DNA of 64,000 nucleotides from contig NZ_KI912151.1 of assembly GCF_000517105.1 (NCBI RefSeq), forward strand, positions 876,125 to 940,124. Reading direction: 5' to 3'. The stretch comes from Fischerella sp. PCC 9605 (GTDB lineage: Bacteria; Cyanobacteriota; Cyanobacteriia; Cyanobacteriales; Nostocaceae). Positions within the stretch are counted from its first letter, which is position 1; each line of letters starts with the position of its first letter. Positions 15,681-24,258 of the stretch are shown here, piece after piece. A program made the translations under genes and the position numbers. A model generated the notes under the pieces. That model saw only the letters and a program-made list of their open reading frames with translations, made no database searches and was not told the DNA's origin.

Positions 15681-16828
15681 ATCTCTCCACAAGCGTTAAA
15701 AGTTTCGGTGCGCCCCACCGTACTTAAGTCGTAATTAGTCTGTTTCAAGGCTTTATTCAAAATGTTGATAGCTGCGTTCAAATCCCTATCTAAAACACCC
15801 CCGCACTTACAAACATGGGTACGAACAGATAGGGATTTTTTCACAACTTCACTACATGATGAGCAATTTTGACTAGTGAATTTTGGTTCAACTGGTACAA
15901 CAACTCGACCATATATTTTGCCAAAATACTCTAACCATTGTGTGAACAATGACCATGAAGCATCACTAATGCTACGCGCAAGTTTGCTATTTTTAACCAT
16001 ATTTCTCACTTGCAGTTTTTCATACGCCACAAGGTCGTTAGACCTCACCACGCATAACGCCTGTTTAACAGCATTATCTTTACGCTGACGCGAAACTTTC
16101 AAGTGCTTTCTACCAAGACGGTTGATAGCTTTTTTGCGATTACTAGACCCCTTCTTTTTACGGCTAACCTGTTTTTGAAGACGTTTTAATACCTTCTCGG
16201 ATTTTCGTAAATATCTAGGGTTCTCTACAGTGTTGCCAAGGGAATCAGTATAGAAATGGTTTAACCCAACATCTAAACCTATGGTTTTACCTGTAGGCTG
16301 AGTATCTATATTCCGTTCTGCATCTACACAGAATTGAACATAGCAGCCATCTGACCGCTTAACTATCCTGACTCGCTTGATTTGTTTGATCTGGTAAAAA
16401 TGCAAATCCCAAGTGCCAATTAACTTTAGTTGACCAATATTACATTTATCTGTAAATTTAATGTACTTGCGGTCATCTGAAAGTTTCCATCCGCTTAGTT
16501 TATATTCGACTGAACGATTATCTTTCTGGAACCTTGGATATCCCTTTTTACCCGGAATCTTTGCTTTGCAATTATCAAAAAATCTCTTGATTGCAAAAGC
16601 TGTTCTTTCTGCTGCTGCTTGTCTTGCTGAAGAATTTAATTTCTCAGCAAAGTCAAATTCGTTAGCTATAACGGCAGTGTATTTATTTAAGTCATAAGGC
16701 TTAACATTTTGATTGTCCATCCAAAAACGTAAGCACTTGTTACGGATGAATTTAGTAATCCGCAATGCTTCATCTATCTGTTGATATTGTGCAAGCGTGC
16801 CTTTAGCTTTGAACTCAAAAACAATCAT
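15632..16828 (-). CDS. tnpB: TnpB, RNA-guided nuclease of an IS605-group element
   Basis: This 398-residue TnpB is close to full length for the family. It has an N-terminal basic and helical region. The RuvC-like nuclease follows with D in TIGLDVGLNHF, E in VAYEKLQVRNMV and D in LDRDLNAAINIL. Between the last two lies a zinc ribbon with CSSC and CKCG. All three catalytic acids and the four cysteines are intact, so the protein is probably active. TnpB cuts double-stranded DNA under guidance of an RNA from the element's 3' end and helps the element persist. The start MIVFEFKAKG at 16828 is typical. The tnpA gene is missing. Confidence 0.92.
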   Translation of the reverse strand: MIVFEFKAKGTLAQYQQIDEALRITKFIRNKCLRFWMDNQNVKPYDLNKYTAVIANEFDFAEKLNSSARQAAAERTAFAIKRFFDNCKAKIPGKKGYPRFQKDNRSVEYKLSGWKLSDDRKYIKFTDKCNIGQLKLIGTWDLHFYQIKQIKRVRIVKRSDGCYVQFCVDAERNIDTQPTGKTIGLDVGLNHFYTDSLGNTVENPRYLRKSEKVLKRLQKQVSRKKKGSSNRKKAINRLGRKHLKVSRQRKDNAVKQALCVVRSNDLVAYEKLQVRNMVKNSKLARSISDASWSLFTQWLEYFGKIYGRVVVPVEPKFTSQNCSSCSEVVKKSLSVRTHVCKCGGVLDRDLNAAINILNKALKQTNYDLSTVGRTETFNACGEMTLYPDLATSLGKVAQ

Positions 16829-16977
16829 TGTTTTTATCTTATCGACCTGGAAGTATTGTAGAGTAATTTAGGGAGCAACACAATCCCTAAAAATGTTCAA
16901 TACTCAACTATCCCTCTCTTTGTTCTTGCTCCGCAAGAAGTCATTCAAGGGATGTTTCAACAACTACTGCCTTTCAT

Positions 16978-17006
16978 CCCCAAGTTCCACTTCGTTGCAC
17001 TTGGGG
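16978..17006. repeat. Left-end hairpin CCCCAAG ... CTTGGGG of the tnpB element
   Basis: A 7-bp stem with a 15-base loop lies about 150 bp before the tnpB start. Subterminal hairpins at this place are the recognition structures of Y1 transposases. The gap 16829-17165 contains no gene. Confidence 0.45.
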
Positions 17007-17165
17007 TCTTTCCGGCAAATTAGATAAATTTCATTAAACAAATAAATGAACTGCCTTAGAAGTGAAGCGACGATGAACGGGTAGAGAGACAGTAAAAACA
17101 AGTAAAAGGTAAAAGGTAAAAGGATAAATTCCTTTTCCTTTTCCTTTTGATTCCATACCTGATGC

Positions 17166-17381
17166 TTATTTATTCATATTAGCTTTAGCATCTTTCACTG
17201 CGGCAAAGAAAAATAATCCTGTCAGTGGAATGCTGAGTCCTAAGATAATCGCAGTGTTTTGAGTCCCTAAATCAGGTTGCCCAGAACTAAGTTCAAAAAT
17301 TGAACCTACAGCCGCGATCGCCGCAATACAGGAACAGGCAAGAAACAAACCACTCTTGGGGGTCATTGTATTCACAAGCAC
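17166..17381 (-). CDS. Small two-helix membrane protein, 71 aa
   Basis: This 71-residue protein has two predicted transmembrane segments (about residues 10-30 and 42-62) joined by a short polar loop, SSGQPDLGTQN, and a charged C-terminal tail. I do not recognise a named family, though such small proteins are common in cyanobacterial thylakoid or plasma membranes. The ATG at 17381 lies six bases after the stop of def on the same strand, so the two are almost certainly co-transcribed. The function is unknown, and nothing in the sequence links it to deformylation. Confidence 0.65.
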   Translation of the reverse strand: MLVNTMTPKSGLFLACSCIAAIAAVGSIFELSSGQPDLGTQNTAIILGLSIPLTGLFFFAAVKDAKANMNK

Positions 17382-17387
17382 ACCATC

Positions 17388-17951
17388 CTATGCAACTGGT
17401 TTGACAGTTTGATAGGAAAAGCCATGCTTAGATAACTCTTGCGTCAAAGCCAAAGAGTTTTCTACACGGTCTACAAATACTACACCATTGAGGTGGTCTA
17501 TTTCGTGCTGAATGCAGCGTCCGAGTAAATCTGATGCCTTCAACGTTTTAGGACGTCCATACTCATCTTTATAGGCTATTTCTACAACTTCGGGGCGCTT
17601 CACATCCATGTAAACCCCTGGAATACTTAAACACCCTTCTTGAGCAACGCAGATTTCGCGGCTCACCTGTTTAATTACAGGGTTAATCAACACTAGTGGG
17701 GGATTGGCTGGGTTATCTGGTTCAATATCGATGACAATAATTTGTTTGTGAATTCCGACTTGCGGTGCAGCCAAACCAATGCCATCCTGACTGTACATGG
17801 TTTGTAGCATTTCGCGTGCGACTTTGCGGATTTCCTCGTCTACTTTAGCAACGCGCTTGGCGGGTTGACGCAGAACGCGATCGCCCAGGTAATGCAGTTC
17901 CAAGGGCGGTTTCTGTAACTTTTTCTTCTCAACAACAATTTCCGAAGGCAT
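17388..17951 (-). CDS. def: Peptide deformylase
   Basis: This metalloenzyme removes the N-formyl group from nascent proteins in the cytoplasm. The 187-residue protein has all three family motifs: GIGLAAPQVG (motif 1), EGCLSIPG with the metal-binding cysteine (motif 2), and QHEIDHLNG with the two metal histidines and catalytic glutamate (motif 3). The N-terminal 20 residues are basic and poorly conserved, as is usual for cyanobacterial forms. The ATG at 17951 is preceded by an AGAAG-type site. A small membrane-protein gene follows six bases after the stop. Confidence 0.97.
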   Translation of the reverse strand: MPSEIVVEKKKLQKPPLELHYLGDRVLRQPAKRVAKVDEEIRKVAREMLQTMYSQDGIGLAAPQVGIHKQIIVIDIEPDNPANPPLVLINPVIKQVSREICVAQEGCLSIPGVYMDVKRPEVVEIAYKDEYGRPKTLKASDLLGRCIQHEIDHLNGVVFVDRVENSLALTQELSKHGFSYQTVKPVA

Positions 17952-18080
17952 GCTCTTCTAACTCACCTAATATGGATTGGAAATGATTTCGCTTTATTCA
18001 ATCTTAGCAACCAGAAGATGTGCAAATTAATTTCAATTACATAGTAGGCGAGGGGAGGGGGAGTGGGGGAGTGGGAGAAT

Positions 18081-18136
18081 AACTACTAACCACTAACTAC
18101 TAACCACTAACTACTAACTCTTGACTATTGACTATC
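18081..18136. repeat. Short tandem heptamer repeat (CTACTAAC/CACTAAC)
   Basis: About six heptamer units lie between the divergent def and ftsX-like genes, following a G-rich GGGGGAGTGGGGGAGTGGG run at about 18050-18077. The gap 17952-18233 holds no gene. The ftsX-like promoter presumably lies downstream of the repeat. Confidence 0.65.
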
Positions 18137-18233
18137 TCCTCTAGCGATTTTTGTCTGGTTATGCAGATGGCGAGTATAAAAAGTTAAGTATAATCTCGCG
18201 CATACAATCCAAAATTCTGCTGAAGGGTGTAAT

Positions 18234-19136
18234 GTGTTAAAAATCCTGACTAAACTTGACTATCTGCTTAAAGAAACTCTGATTGGTTTGCAACGCGGTG
18301 GCTGGATGAATTGGGCAGCTATCAGTACTGTCACGGTGTTACTATTTTTATTTGGTTTGAGTCTGCAAACTTCTTGGCAAGTGGAAAAACTGCTCTACCA
18401 ATTCGGTAGTCAATTAGAAGTATCAGTTTATCTCGATTCGGGTGCGCGAGCAGAAAGCATTGAACCACTGGTGGCGAGAATGCCAGAGGTAGCGGATATA
18501 AAAATTATTACTAAAGAACAAGCTTGGAATAAGTTAGTAAAGGAACTGGGAATTTCTGATATCGAAGGTGCTACCCAGCAGTTAGGTGAGAATCCGCTTG
18601 TAGATGAATTGAAGGTGAAAGCACGCAACTCTGAGGTAGTCCCAACCCTAGCAACACAACTAGCGAAGTTGCACGGAGTAGATGCAGTTCAGTATGTGGA
18701 TGAAGCTGTTAAACGCATTGCTCAGTTGCATCGAGGCTTGAATTGGGTGACACTCACAATTACCATTATTCTCACCTCAACAGCGATCGCTGTCACCACC
18801 ACCACCATCAGACTAATAGTCATGGCGCGACGCCGGGAAATTGAAATTATGCAACTAGTGGGAGCAACATCAGCTTGGATTTACTTGCCGTTTGTCTTAC
18901 AAGGAATTGCTTTTGGTTTGGTTGGAGGTGCGATCGCCTGGAGTTTTATCAGTCTGATTCAACAGTTTCTCGGCAATGTCCTCGCCAATCAACCCGAATT
19001 CATCAAATTTATTACCAACGGCTTGCAACTAACTCCGTTACAAACATTATTATTGCCCCTGATTCTCCTAAACTTTGGTGCAACGGTAGGATTAATAGGG
19101 AGCTTATTTGCTGTTCGACAGTTTGCTAAAAGTTAG
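18234..19136 (+). CDS. ftsX: FtsX-like permease (cell-division ABC transporter membrane subunit)
   Basis: This 300-residue protein has the FtsX layout. A cytoplasmic N-terminus leads into TM1 (about 22-45). An extracytoplasmic domain of about 120 residues follows, then three further membrane helices (about 175-195, 222-245 and 270-292). FtsX pairs with the ATPase FtsE to control peptidoglycan hydrolases at division. No ftsE gene lies next to it here. The start is GTG at 18234, preceded by GAAGGG. The ATG two bases upstream is out of frame and stops after one further codon. The extracytoplasmic domain is near the usual length. Confidence 0.88.
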   Translation: MLKILTKLDYLLKETLIGLQRGGWMNWAAISTVTVLLFLFGLSLQTSWQVEKLLYQFGSQLEVSVYLDSGARAESIEPLVARMPEVADIKIITKEQAWNKLVKELGISDIEGATQQLGENPLVDELKVKARNSEVVPTLATQLAKLHGVDAVQYVDEAVKRIAQLHRGLNWVTLTITIILTSTAIAVTTTTIRLIVMARRREIEIMQLVGATSAWIYLPFVLQGIAFGLVGGAIAWSFISLIQQFLGNVLANQPEFIKFITNGLQLTPLQTLLLPLILLNFGATVGLIGSLFAVRQFAKS

Positions 19137-19183
19137 TCATTAGTCCTTTGTGCTTTACTAATAACTAATGACAAAGGACATTT

Positions 19184-19999
19184 ATGAAATCTCAATGGGA
19201 ATGTTTGCTGCAAAACCTTGGGGAATGGCAAGGTTCATTCACTCAAGTGTCTCCTCAAGGTGAAATTTTAGAAGATACACCTAGCGTTGTGTCTTTAGAA
19301 GGGTTAAACAATAACCAGACAATTCGTCAGATTATTCGTTTAGGTGGAGATGAAAAAATCCTAGAATACAATTCCTTGGGACGAAGTGTGTTGTTTTTTG
19401 AAGCTGGAGCCTTTTCTCAAGGTACGATTCAACTAGCGCCATTTTCTGAATTTGGGGCAGAACTCGGTCTAATTCATGAAAATCGCCGTTTACGCCTTGT
19501 ACAGTTGTTTGATAAAAACGGTCAGCTAGACAAATTTACCCTGATTCGCGAACATCTAGCCAGAACCCCAGCAACACAACATCCTCCTTTAACAGTAGAA
19601 GCCTTGTTGGGAGAATGGCAAGGTAAAGCAGTGACAATATATCCAGATTGGCGATCGCCTGATACTTACTCTACAACTTTACAAATACAACTAGATCCAA
19701 CTGGGCGATTAATTCAAAGTCTCTCATTTGGCGATCGCACAATTAATTCCACTGCTAGCATTAACGGTTCCAAACTTACATTTGACCAAGATCCGCAGAA
19801 GCAGGTACAAGTTTTGCTGCTACCCGATGGTGCTTCTGCCACTTCTCCATTGAAAGTGCAATTACGCCAACCCTTATTCTTGGAAGTAGGTTGGTTGATT
19901 GAACCAAATCTACGTCAGCGGATGGTTCGTAGCTACAACGATAAAGGTGAATGGGCGAGTCTCACTTTGGTGACAGAACATCGGGTTAATTCTGTATGA
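19184..19999 (+). CDS. DUF3598 family protein
   Basis: This 271-residue cyanobacterial protein of unknown role belongs, by its N-terminal WECLLQNLGEWQGSFTQVSPQG, to DUF3598. A second copy of the same fold begins near residue 140 (LLGEWQGKAVTIYPDWRSP). The protein therefore appears to be two lipocalin- or nitrobindin-like beta-barrel repeats. Members resemble, in fold, chromophore lyases of the CpcS/CpcT type, so a small hydrophobic ligand is plausible but not shown. It has no signal peptide. The TGA stop overlaps the ATG of the next gene (ATGA at 19996). Confidence 0.75.
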   Translation: MKSQWECLLQNLGEWQGSFTQVSPQGEILEDTPSVVSLEGLNNNQTIRQIIRLGGDEKILEYNSLGRSVLFFEAGAFSQGTIQLAPFSEFGAELGLIHENRRLRLVQLFDKNGQLDKFTLIREHLARTPATQHPPLTVEALLGEWQGKAVTIYPDWRSPDTYSTTLQIQLDPTGRLIQSLSFGDRTINSTASINGSKLTFDQDPQKQVQVLLLPDGASATSPLKVQLRQPLFLEVGWLIEPNLRQRMVRSYNDKGEWASLTLVTEHRVNSV

Positions 20000-20346
20000 A
20001 AATCATCTCACCCTACGGTAAGAACATACTCAAAGAACTACCAACAGTTTACAAGCTAAACTCTATTGAAGAATTAGTTTCAACAATAAATTACCATCTT
20101 GCCAAATACTACTCTATCCATTCGTGCGAAGTTATCTCGGTTCATGTAGCGTATGGGCTAACTCTTAAAATTTCTGTCTCAGAAAGTATCTATTATCTAA
20201 AATTTGCTTCTAGGTCAATGAACCGTACACCAGAGGATTTATTTTCATATATTGATTTTCTATCTTGTAATAGCATTCCAGTGCCCAAAATCTTCAAAAC
20301 AAATGATGGAAACTGGTTTATTGAAATAATCATTTCTTATATTTAG
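19996..20346 (+). pseudogene. Truncated aminoglycoside-phosphotransferase-like (APH) fragment
   Basis: This open frame of 116 residues looks like the N-terminal lobe of an APH-family kinase. SCEVISVHVAYGLTLKISVSESIYYLKFAS matches the ATP-binding beta hairpin with its lysine, and SYIDFLSCNSIPVPKIFKTNDG is the following helix-strand. The frame stops at 20346, before the catalytic HGDxxxxN and DxD motifs, which a full member of about 300 residues would carry. No continuation is visible in the 130 bp downstream. It therefore appears to be a truncated remnant, translationally coupled to DUF3598 by an ATGA overlap. It could still be expressed as a small protein. Confidence 0.5.
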
Positions 20347-20479
20347 TGACTCAACCTAATTACAACATTGAATAAATTCGCGTGAAATTTTTGCACCAAG
20401 ACTCTGCGCCCCTCTGCGCTTACCTCTGCGTCCCTCTGCGTTTTTAATCACTACTCTTTTAAGCAAAACTGTAATAAGT

Positions 20480-21055
20480 TTAAATCAGAGAACACTTTTG
20501 CTGCAACGCTTTACAAAGTAACTCTTGATACTCTCGATCGCCCACCCGATAAGCCCCAAACCTCTCCAAATGGGGATTCATCATTTGGGCATCAAACATT
20601 ACAAATCCCCTCTCCCGCAACCTCTCCACTAACTTCACCATCGCCACCTTTGAACCTTCAGGAATGCGATAAAACATCGATTCCCCGATAAAAGCGCCAC
20701 CAATAACAATCCCTAAAATACCTCCAGCAAGTTCGTCACCCAGCCAAGTCTCAAAACTATACGCCCAACCTGCCTGGTAAAGATCCCAATAAATTTCCTT
20801 TAACTCTGGCGAAATCCAACTCACTTCCCGGTTAGCGCACCCTTCGACTACAGATGGGAAGTCACGGTTAATCCCCACAGTAAACCGCTGTTGATTGAGG
20901 ACACGCCGCAGCGACTTAGGATAGTGAAATCGATCATCCAAAGGAATGAGAGTACGATCGCGACTTCCATACCACCCCAAGACATTATCCTCATCAGCCA
21001 TGAGAAAATAGCCTTGAGCATAACCTTGAACAATAGCAGCGATATCATATTCCAT
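20480..21055 (-). CDS. aat: Leucyl/phenylalanyl-tRNA--protein transferase
   Basis: This enzyme attaches Leu or Phe to proteins with N-terminal Arg or Lys, marking them for ClpS/ClpAP degradation by the N-end rule. The protein has the family core: [10 protein letters not shown], a [18 protein letters not shown] segment corresponding to 'RxxxPLDxxFxxSRSLRR', and [12 protein letters not shown], where the family usually has GGxFxGESMFS. It ends with [16 protein letters not shown] use ATG 21055 ([15 protein letters not shown], 191 residues), the usual cyanobacterial start. An in-frame Met at 21079 adds MMFFIFSF, which is atypical. It is a stand-alone gene. Confidence 0.92.
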   Translation of the reverse strand: MEYDIAAIVQGYAQGYFLMADEDNVLGWYGSRDRTLIPLDDRFHYPKSLRRVLNQQRFTVGINRDFPSVVEGCANREVSWISPELKEIYWDLYQAGWAYSFETWLGDELAGGILGIVIGGAFIGESMFYRIPEGSKVAMVKLVERLRERGFVMFDAQMMNPHLERFGAYRVGDREYQELLCKALQQKCSLI

Positions 21056-21163
21056 AAAACTAAAGATAAAAAACATCAAAAGAACGCAATTTAGATGTTA
21101 GCAATCATCCTCTGCGTTCCTTTGCGATTCCTTAGCGTTACTCTGCGTTTTAAAATAAAGACG

Positions 21164-21493
21164 ATGACTGAACCAATTCCATCCATTACCCTACCACCAT
21201 CAGAAAATCCTGAACTTGAGGGCGAATGGTTAAAACAGAGTTTGCATAGGTGGCTAGATGCAGAATTTCTCCCAGAAGCAGTCAATCAAAATATAGCCGA
21301 ACGCGCAGCACAGATTTTTGTTCGGCAAAGAATGGAAGGAGAAAACGATCTTGGTTCTCTGGTGATTGCGATTGTCACAGAGATGCAGGCGTTTGATTTT
21401 TCCAAAAGTTTCTATGGAGAGTTTGCGATCGCCAACGCCGTTAGCGATCTACTCTTAGAAAGTCTGGGAATTGACAAGTGTTGCGGTCAATAA
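21164..21493 (+). CDS. Conserved cyanobacterial hypothetical protein, 109 aa
   Basis: From the ATG at 21164 this encodes an acidic, helical protein (MTEPIPSITLPPSENPELEGEW at its start), with no membrane segment or recognisable motif. The longer frame back to 21095 runs through repetitive CTCTGCGT-type intergenic DNA and is unlikely to be translated. The stretch WLDAEFLPEAVNQNIAERAAQIFVRQRMEGENDLGSLVIAIVTEMQ looks like an ordered helical domain, and similar short proteins occur across cyanobacteria. I cannot assign a function. The gene is divergent from aat and convergent with rpsN. Confidence 0.6.
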   Translation: MTEPIPSITLPPSENPELEGEWLKQSLHRWLDAEFLPEAVNQNIAERAAQIFVRQRMEGENDLGSLVIAIVTEMQAFDFSKSFYGEFAIANAVSDLLLESLGIDKCCGQ

Positions 21494-21590
21494 TTTGGAA
21501 TTTGTTCTTTGTTGGTGGTTCGTTGTTGTTTGGTTTTTAGTACTTTCCAAACAACTAACAACAACCAACTAACAACTAACTACCAACTAG
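21491..21590. repeat. GTTGTTTGG / CCAAACAAC hairpin between convergent genes
   Basis: The TTGTTGGTGG...GTTTGG left half and CCAAACAACTAACAACAACC right half are complementary. They lie between the stop of the 109-residue gene and the stop of rpsN. This is a likely bidirectional terminator structure. Confidence 0.45.
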
Positions 21591-21882
21591 ACTTCACCAC
21601 TCCGGGTAAAAGACCCTCGTGCGCCCACTCTCGTAGAACATTACGAGATAGCCCAAAGTCGCGGTAAACGCCTCTGGAACGACCTGTTACCCAGCAGCGG
21701 TTACGGCGGCGGCTGGGTGCGCTATTGCGGGGTAGCTGTTGGATCTTGCGATGAATCTCCAACTTATCCAGAGGGTCTTCTGTTGTTCTGAATTCTTCCA
21801 GCAACGCTTCCCGCTTTGCAGCATACTTTTCAACTAATTTAGCGCGTTTTTTTTCGCGCTCAATCATGCTCTTTTTGGCCAT
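21580..21882 (-). CDS. rpsN: 30S ribosomal protein S14
   Basis: This 100-residue S14 belongs to the small-subunit head, next to helix 31-32 of 16S rRNA. It is the long, zinc-free form: the CxxC pairs of short S14 are absent. The N-terminus [20 protein letters not shown], the centre [36 protein letters not shown] and the C-terminus [11 protein letters not shown] are all standard. It is a single gene outside the main ribosomal operon, as is usual in cyanobacteria, and lies downstream of nth. Confidence 0.98.
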   Translation of the reverse strand: MAKKSMIEREKKRAKLVEKYAAKREALLEEFRTTEDPLDKLEIHRKIQQLPRNSAPSRRRNRCWVTGRSRGVYRDFGLSRNVLREWAHEGLLPGVVKSSW

Positions 21883-21929
21883 AAAATCTGTTACTTACCT
21901 AAAGACAGCATTTTCCATTCTATAGGATT

Positions 21930-21996
21930 TAGTTAGTGGTTAGTGGATAGTAGTTAGTAGAACCACTAACCACTAACTACTAACCACTAACTACTA
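21930..21996. repeat. Short tandem heptamer repeat hairpin
   Basis: GTTAGTGG/GTTAGTAG units are followed by complementary CCACTAAC/CTACTAAC units between nth and rpsN. The stop codon of nth lies at the repeat's edge. Confidence 0.7.
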
Positions 21997-22665
21997 TGAT
22001 GTAGCAATTTGGGGAAGAGTCGCAGAAGGACAGAGATCGGCTAACTCACAAGCTTCACAAGCTGGATTGCGTGCCTTACAAATAGCACGACCGTGATAAA
22101 TTAACCGGATTGACCAATTCTCCCAGTCTGGTTGAGGTAGAAGTTGCATTAAATCTCGTTCAATGTGGATAGGGTCTGTATACTCAGTCAAACCCAGGCG
22201 TTGACTAAGGCGTTTAACGTGAGTATCAACTGTCACCCCAGCATTAATTCCAAAAGCATGGGCAAGAACTACATTTGCTGTCTTCCGTGCTACACCTGGA
22301 AGCCGCAGCAGTTGATCCATCTGTCTTGGTACTTCACCGCCAAATTCGGCAACAATCATCCGACAAGCGGCTTGAATATTCTTTGCCTTATTGCGATAGA
22401 ATCCCGTGGAACGTACTAAGTTTTCTAACTCTGTCAAATCAGCATTTGCCAAACTGGGTGCGTCGGGAAAACGACTAAATAACACTGGTGTTACTAAATT
22501 GACTCGCTCATCTGTACACTGAGCAGAAAGGATTGTTGCTACCAGTAGTTGCACTGGTGTTGAATAGTTCAAAGAACAAGTAGCGTCTGGGTAAAGACGC
22601 TTCAGGCGAACGAGAATTTCTAGCGATCGCTGCTTTTTAGATGACCGTTTGCGGGTACTGTTCAC
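21994..22665 (-). CDS. nth: Endonuclease III (DNA glycosylase/AP lyase)
   Basis: This base-excision-repair enzyme removes oxidised pyrimidines and nicks abasic sites. The protein has the helix-hairpin-helix LPGVARKTANVVL with the catalytic lysine, the downstream VDTHVKRLSQRLGL with the catalytic aspartate, and the 4Fe-4S ligands C-x6-C-x2-C-x5-C in CKARNPACEACELADLC. I place the start at GTG 22665 (223 residues, VNSTRKRSSKKQRS...). An upstream GTG at 22710 also keeps the frame open but falls within a perfect palindrome. Neither has a strong ribosome site. It lies downstream of rseP and upstream of rpsN on the same strand. Confidence 0.95.
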   Translation of the reverse strand: MNSTRKRSSKKQRSLEILVRLKRLYPDATCSLNYSTPVQLLVATILSAQCTDERVNLVTPVLFSRFPDAPSLANADLTELENLVRSTGFYRNKAKNIQAACRMIVAEFGGEVPRQMDQLLRLPGVARKTANVVLAHAFGINAGVTVDTHVKRLSQRLGLTEYTDPIHIERDLMQLLPQPDWENWSIRLIYHGRAICKARNPACEACELADLCPSATLPQIATS

Positions 22666-22701
22666 GGGAATACTTATAAAAAAAGTATCTAGCGAATAGA
22701 A

Positions 22702-22723
22702 TAAGCCCACATATGTGGGCTTA
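22702..22723. promoter_or_regulatory. Perfect 22-bp palindrome upstream of nth
   Basis: TAAGCCCACAT and its exact complement abut at 22702-22723. In RNA it would form a strong hairpin with a tight loop. It is not followed by a good T-run on the minus strand. It lies between rseP and nth and could be a terminator, a processing site or an operator. Confidence 0.4.
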
Positions 22724-22801
22724 CGTAGATAATCTTATTACTTTTAGACCTGTATAAACAGGCTTGGTTTTTGTAGCTCCAGCCTTTACTATGAAGGCTA
22801 A

Positions 22802-22866
22802 TGGTTAGTAGTTAGCGGTTGTTTGTTGTTAGGAACAATCAACCAACAACCAACAACCAACAACAA
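22802..22866. repeat. GTTTGTTG / CAACCAAC hairpin repeat downstream of rseP
   Basis: A left half of GTTAGTAG and GTTGTTTGTTG words pairs with a right half of CAACCAACAACC words. It ends ten bases beyond the rseP stop codon. Confidence 0.5.
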
Positions 22867-22875
22867 ATTAGAGGT

Positions 22876-23964
22876 TTACTGGAATAATCTTTGCACCCAC
22901 TCTAGTTGGGAAGTTTCTTTGACAATCAGAAAAATGCCCAGTCCTAAAAGTAGCATCAAGCCAGTTTGCATCACACCGTCTTGAATGCGAGTTGGCAAAG
23001 GTTTACCGCGCAGTCCTTCAATTAGCAGAAAAGCGAGTTGTCCTCCATCCAAAGCTGGTAAAGGCAGAATATTGATAATCGCCAGGTTAATGCTAATTAA
23101 AGCACCAAAGTAGAATAAACTGCCTGTGTCGTTTTGGGCAATGCTGGCACCAATTTCTACAATTTTGACTGGCCCTGCTACCTGATTAGCTGTTTCACCG
23201 AAGTTAGTAATTAATTGCTTAAAACCTTGAAATGTCAGATTGAGAATGCGCTGAAATTCTGAAGCACCAATCTTCAAGGCTTCCACCGGGTTAGAAGCGC
23301 GACGACGCTCAAGTTTGACATTGGGAGAAAGTTGCACGCCAATACTACCGCCGTTTTGCTTGGCTTCAGGAGTGACAGTTAAAGACAACTTTTGGTCGCC
23401 ACGAGCAATTTCTAGTTGAATTGGCTTACCTGCATTGTTCCTAATTATTTCTCTTAAATCCTCTATCTCTTTTCCAGATGTACCAAATTCTCTGTTATTA
23501 GCCCCTAGTATGATATCCTTTGGTTGAATTCCAGCTTTAGAAGCTACAGAACTGACATCTGGTGCAAGCTGTTGAATTACAACTCCTGGCTGGGGGTTAA
23601 CTTGTGTTATGCCAACTAAGTTAACCTGCGCCACTAGGAGGAAGTAGGCAAAGATTAAATTTGCTATCACTCCTGCGCTGATGACGATCGCCCGATCTAA
23701 AATTGGACGGTTACGCAGCAAATTCGGGTCGTTGGGTGGAATATCGCTATCTGGATCGTCGTCAGGAAAACCGACAAAACCACCTAAGGGAAAGGCTCGA
23801 ACAGCGTATTCGGTTTCTCTGCCTTGGTATTTCCAAATAATTGGGCCAAAACCCAAAGAAAAGCGGTTAACATGAATACCTTGAGACCTTGCTGCAATGA
23901 AATGTCCTAGTTCGTGTACCAGGATCAGAACAGCCAAGACTGCGATCGCCGCTAAAACTGACAT
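22876..23964 (-). CDS. rseP: Site-2 intramembrane metalloprotease RseP (M50 family)
   Basis: This 362-residue membrane zinc protease cleaves transmembrane substrates such as anti-sigma factors. HELGH at residues 17-21 holds two zinc ligands and the catalytic glutamate in the first membrane helix. A PDZ domain lies at about 125-205 (QPGVVIQQLAPDVSSVASKAGIQPKDIILG), and the third zinc ligand is in NILPLPALDGGQL. Four transmembrane helices are predicted. The ATG at 23964 begins MSVLAAIAVLAVL directly before the motif, as in homologues. A HIP1 site lies in the first codons. In this window the gene is separated from serS by the azoreductase/AraC pair and MITE-like DNA. Confidence 0.95.
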   Translation of the reverse strand: MSVLAAIAVLAVLILVHELGHFIAARSQGIHVNRFSLGFGPIIWKYQGRETEYAVRAFPLGGFVGFPDDDPDSDIPPNDPNLLRNRPILDRAIVISAGVIANLIFAYFLLVAQVNLVGITQVNPQPGVVIQQLAPDVSSVASKAGIQPKDIILGANNREFGTSGKEIEDLREIIRNNAGKPIQLEIARGDQKLSLTVTPEAKQNGGSIGVQLSPNVKLERRRASNPVEALKIGASEFQRILNLTFQGFKQLITNFGETANQVAGPVKIVEIGASIAQNDTGSLFYFGALISINLAIINILPLPALDGGQLAFLLIEGLRGKPLPTRIQDGVMQTGLMLLLGLGIFLIVKETSQLEWVQRLFQ

Positions 23965-24258
23965 AGAAAAAATTTGTGAGTGAACTAATTTAGCTATATT
24001 TTTCTCTATTGTAGAACGAGTACCAGTCTAGCATTGGTCTGCAAGACAGTATATTTTCAAGCTTTTTCGCTAATTCTTTAGGCGGAGTGGTAAATGGCAA
24101 AGTCCTGCCAACAGGTAAGTTTTTTATATTTTGCCTGTCCTCTAAGCCAAGACACTAAGTAATTCTTCTCTAAGTTTCGTGCACAGACACAAAGGAAAGG
24201 CGCTAAGGAGTATTTTCTACGTTTTCCTGTGACATAAATTCTTCTTCTTTTCCATGCC

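Larger units (their letters stand above)
15585..17010 (-). mobile_element. IS200/IS605-group element carrying only tnpB
   Basis: The element comprises tnpB plus hairpin-bearing ends. The 3' end on the minus strand reads GAATCCCCG, a loop, then CGGGGAGCGTCAA. This is the usual right-end hairpin of the group in cyanobacteria. The other end has a CCCCAAG...CTTGGGG hairpin at 16978-17006. No tnpA (Y1 transposase) is present, so movement would need one supplied elsewhere. The right edge is well supported and the left edge is approximate. Confidence 0.65.
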
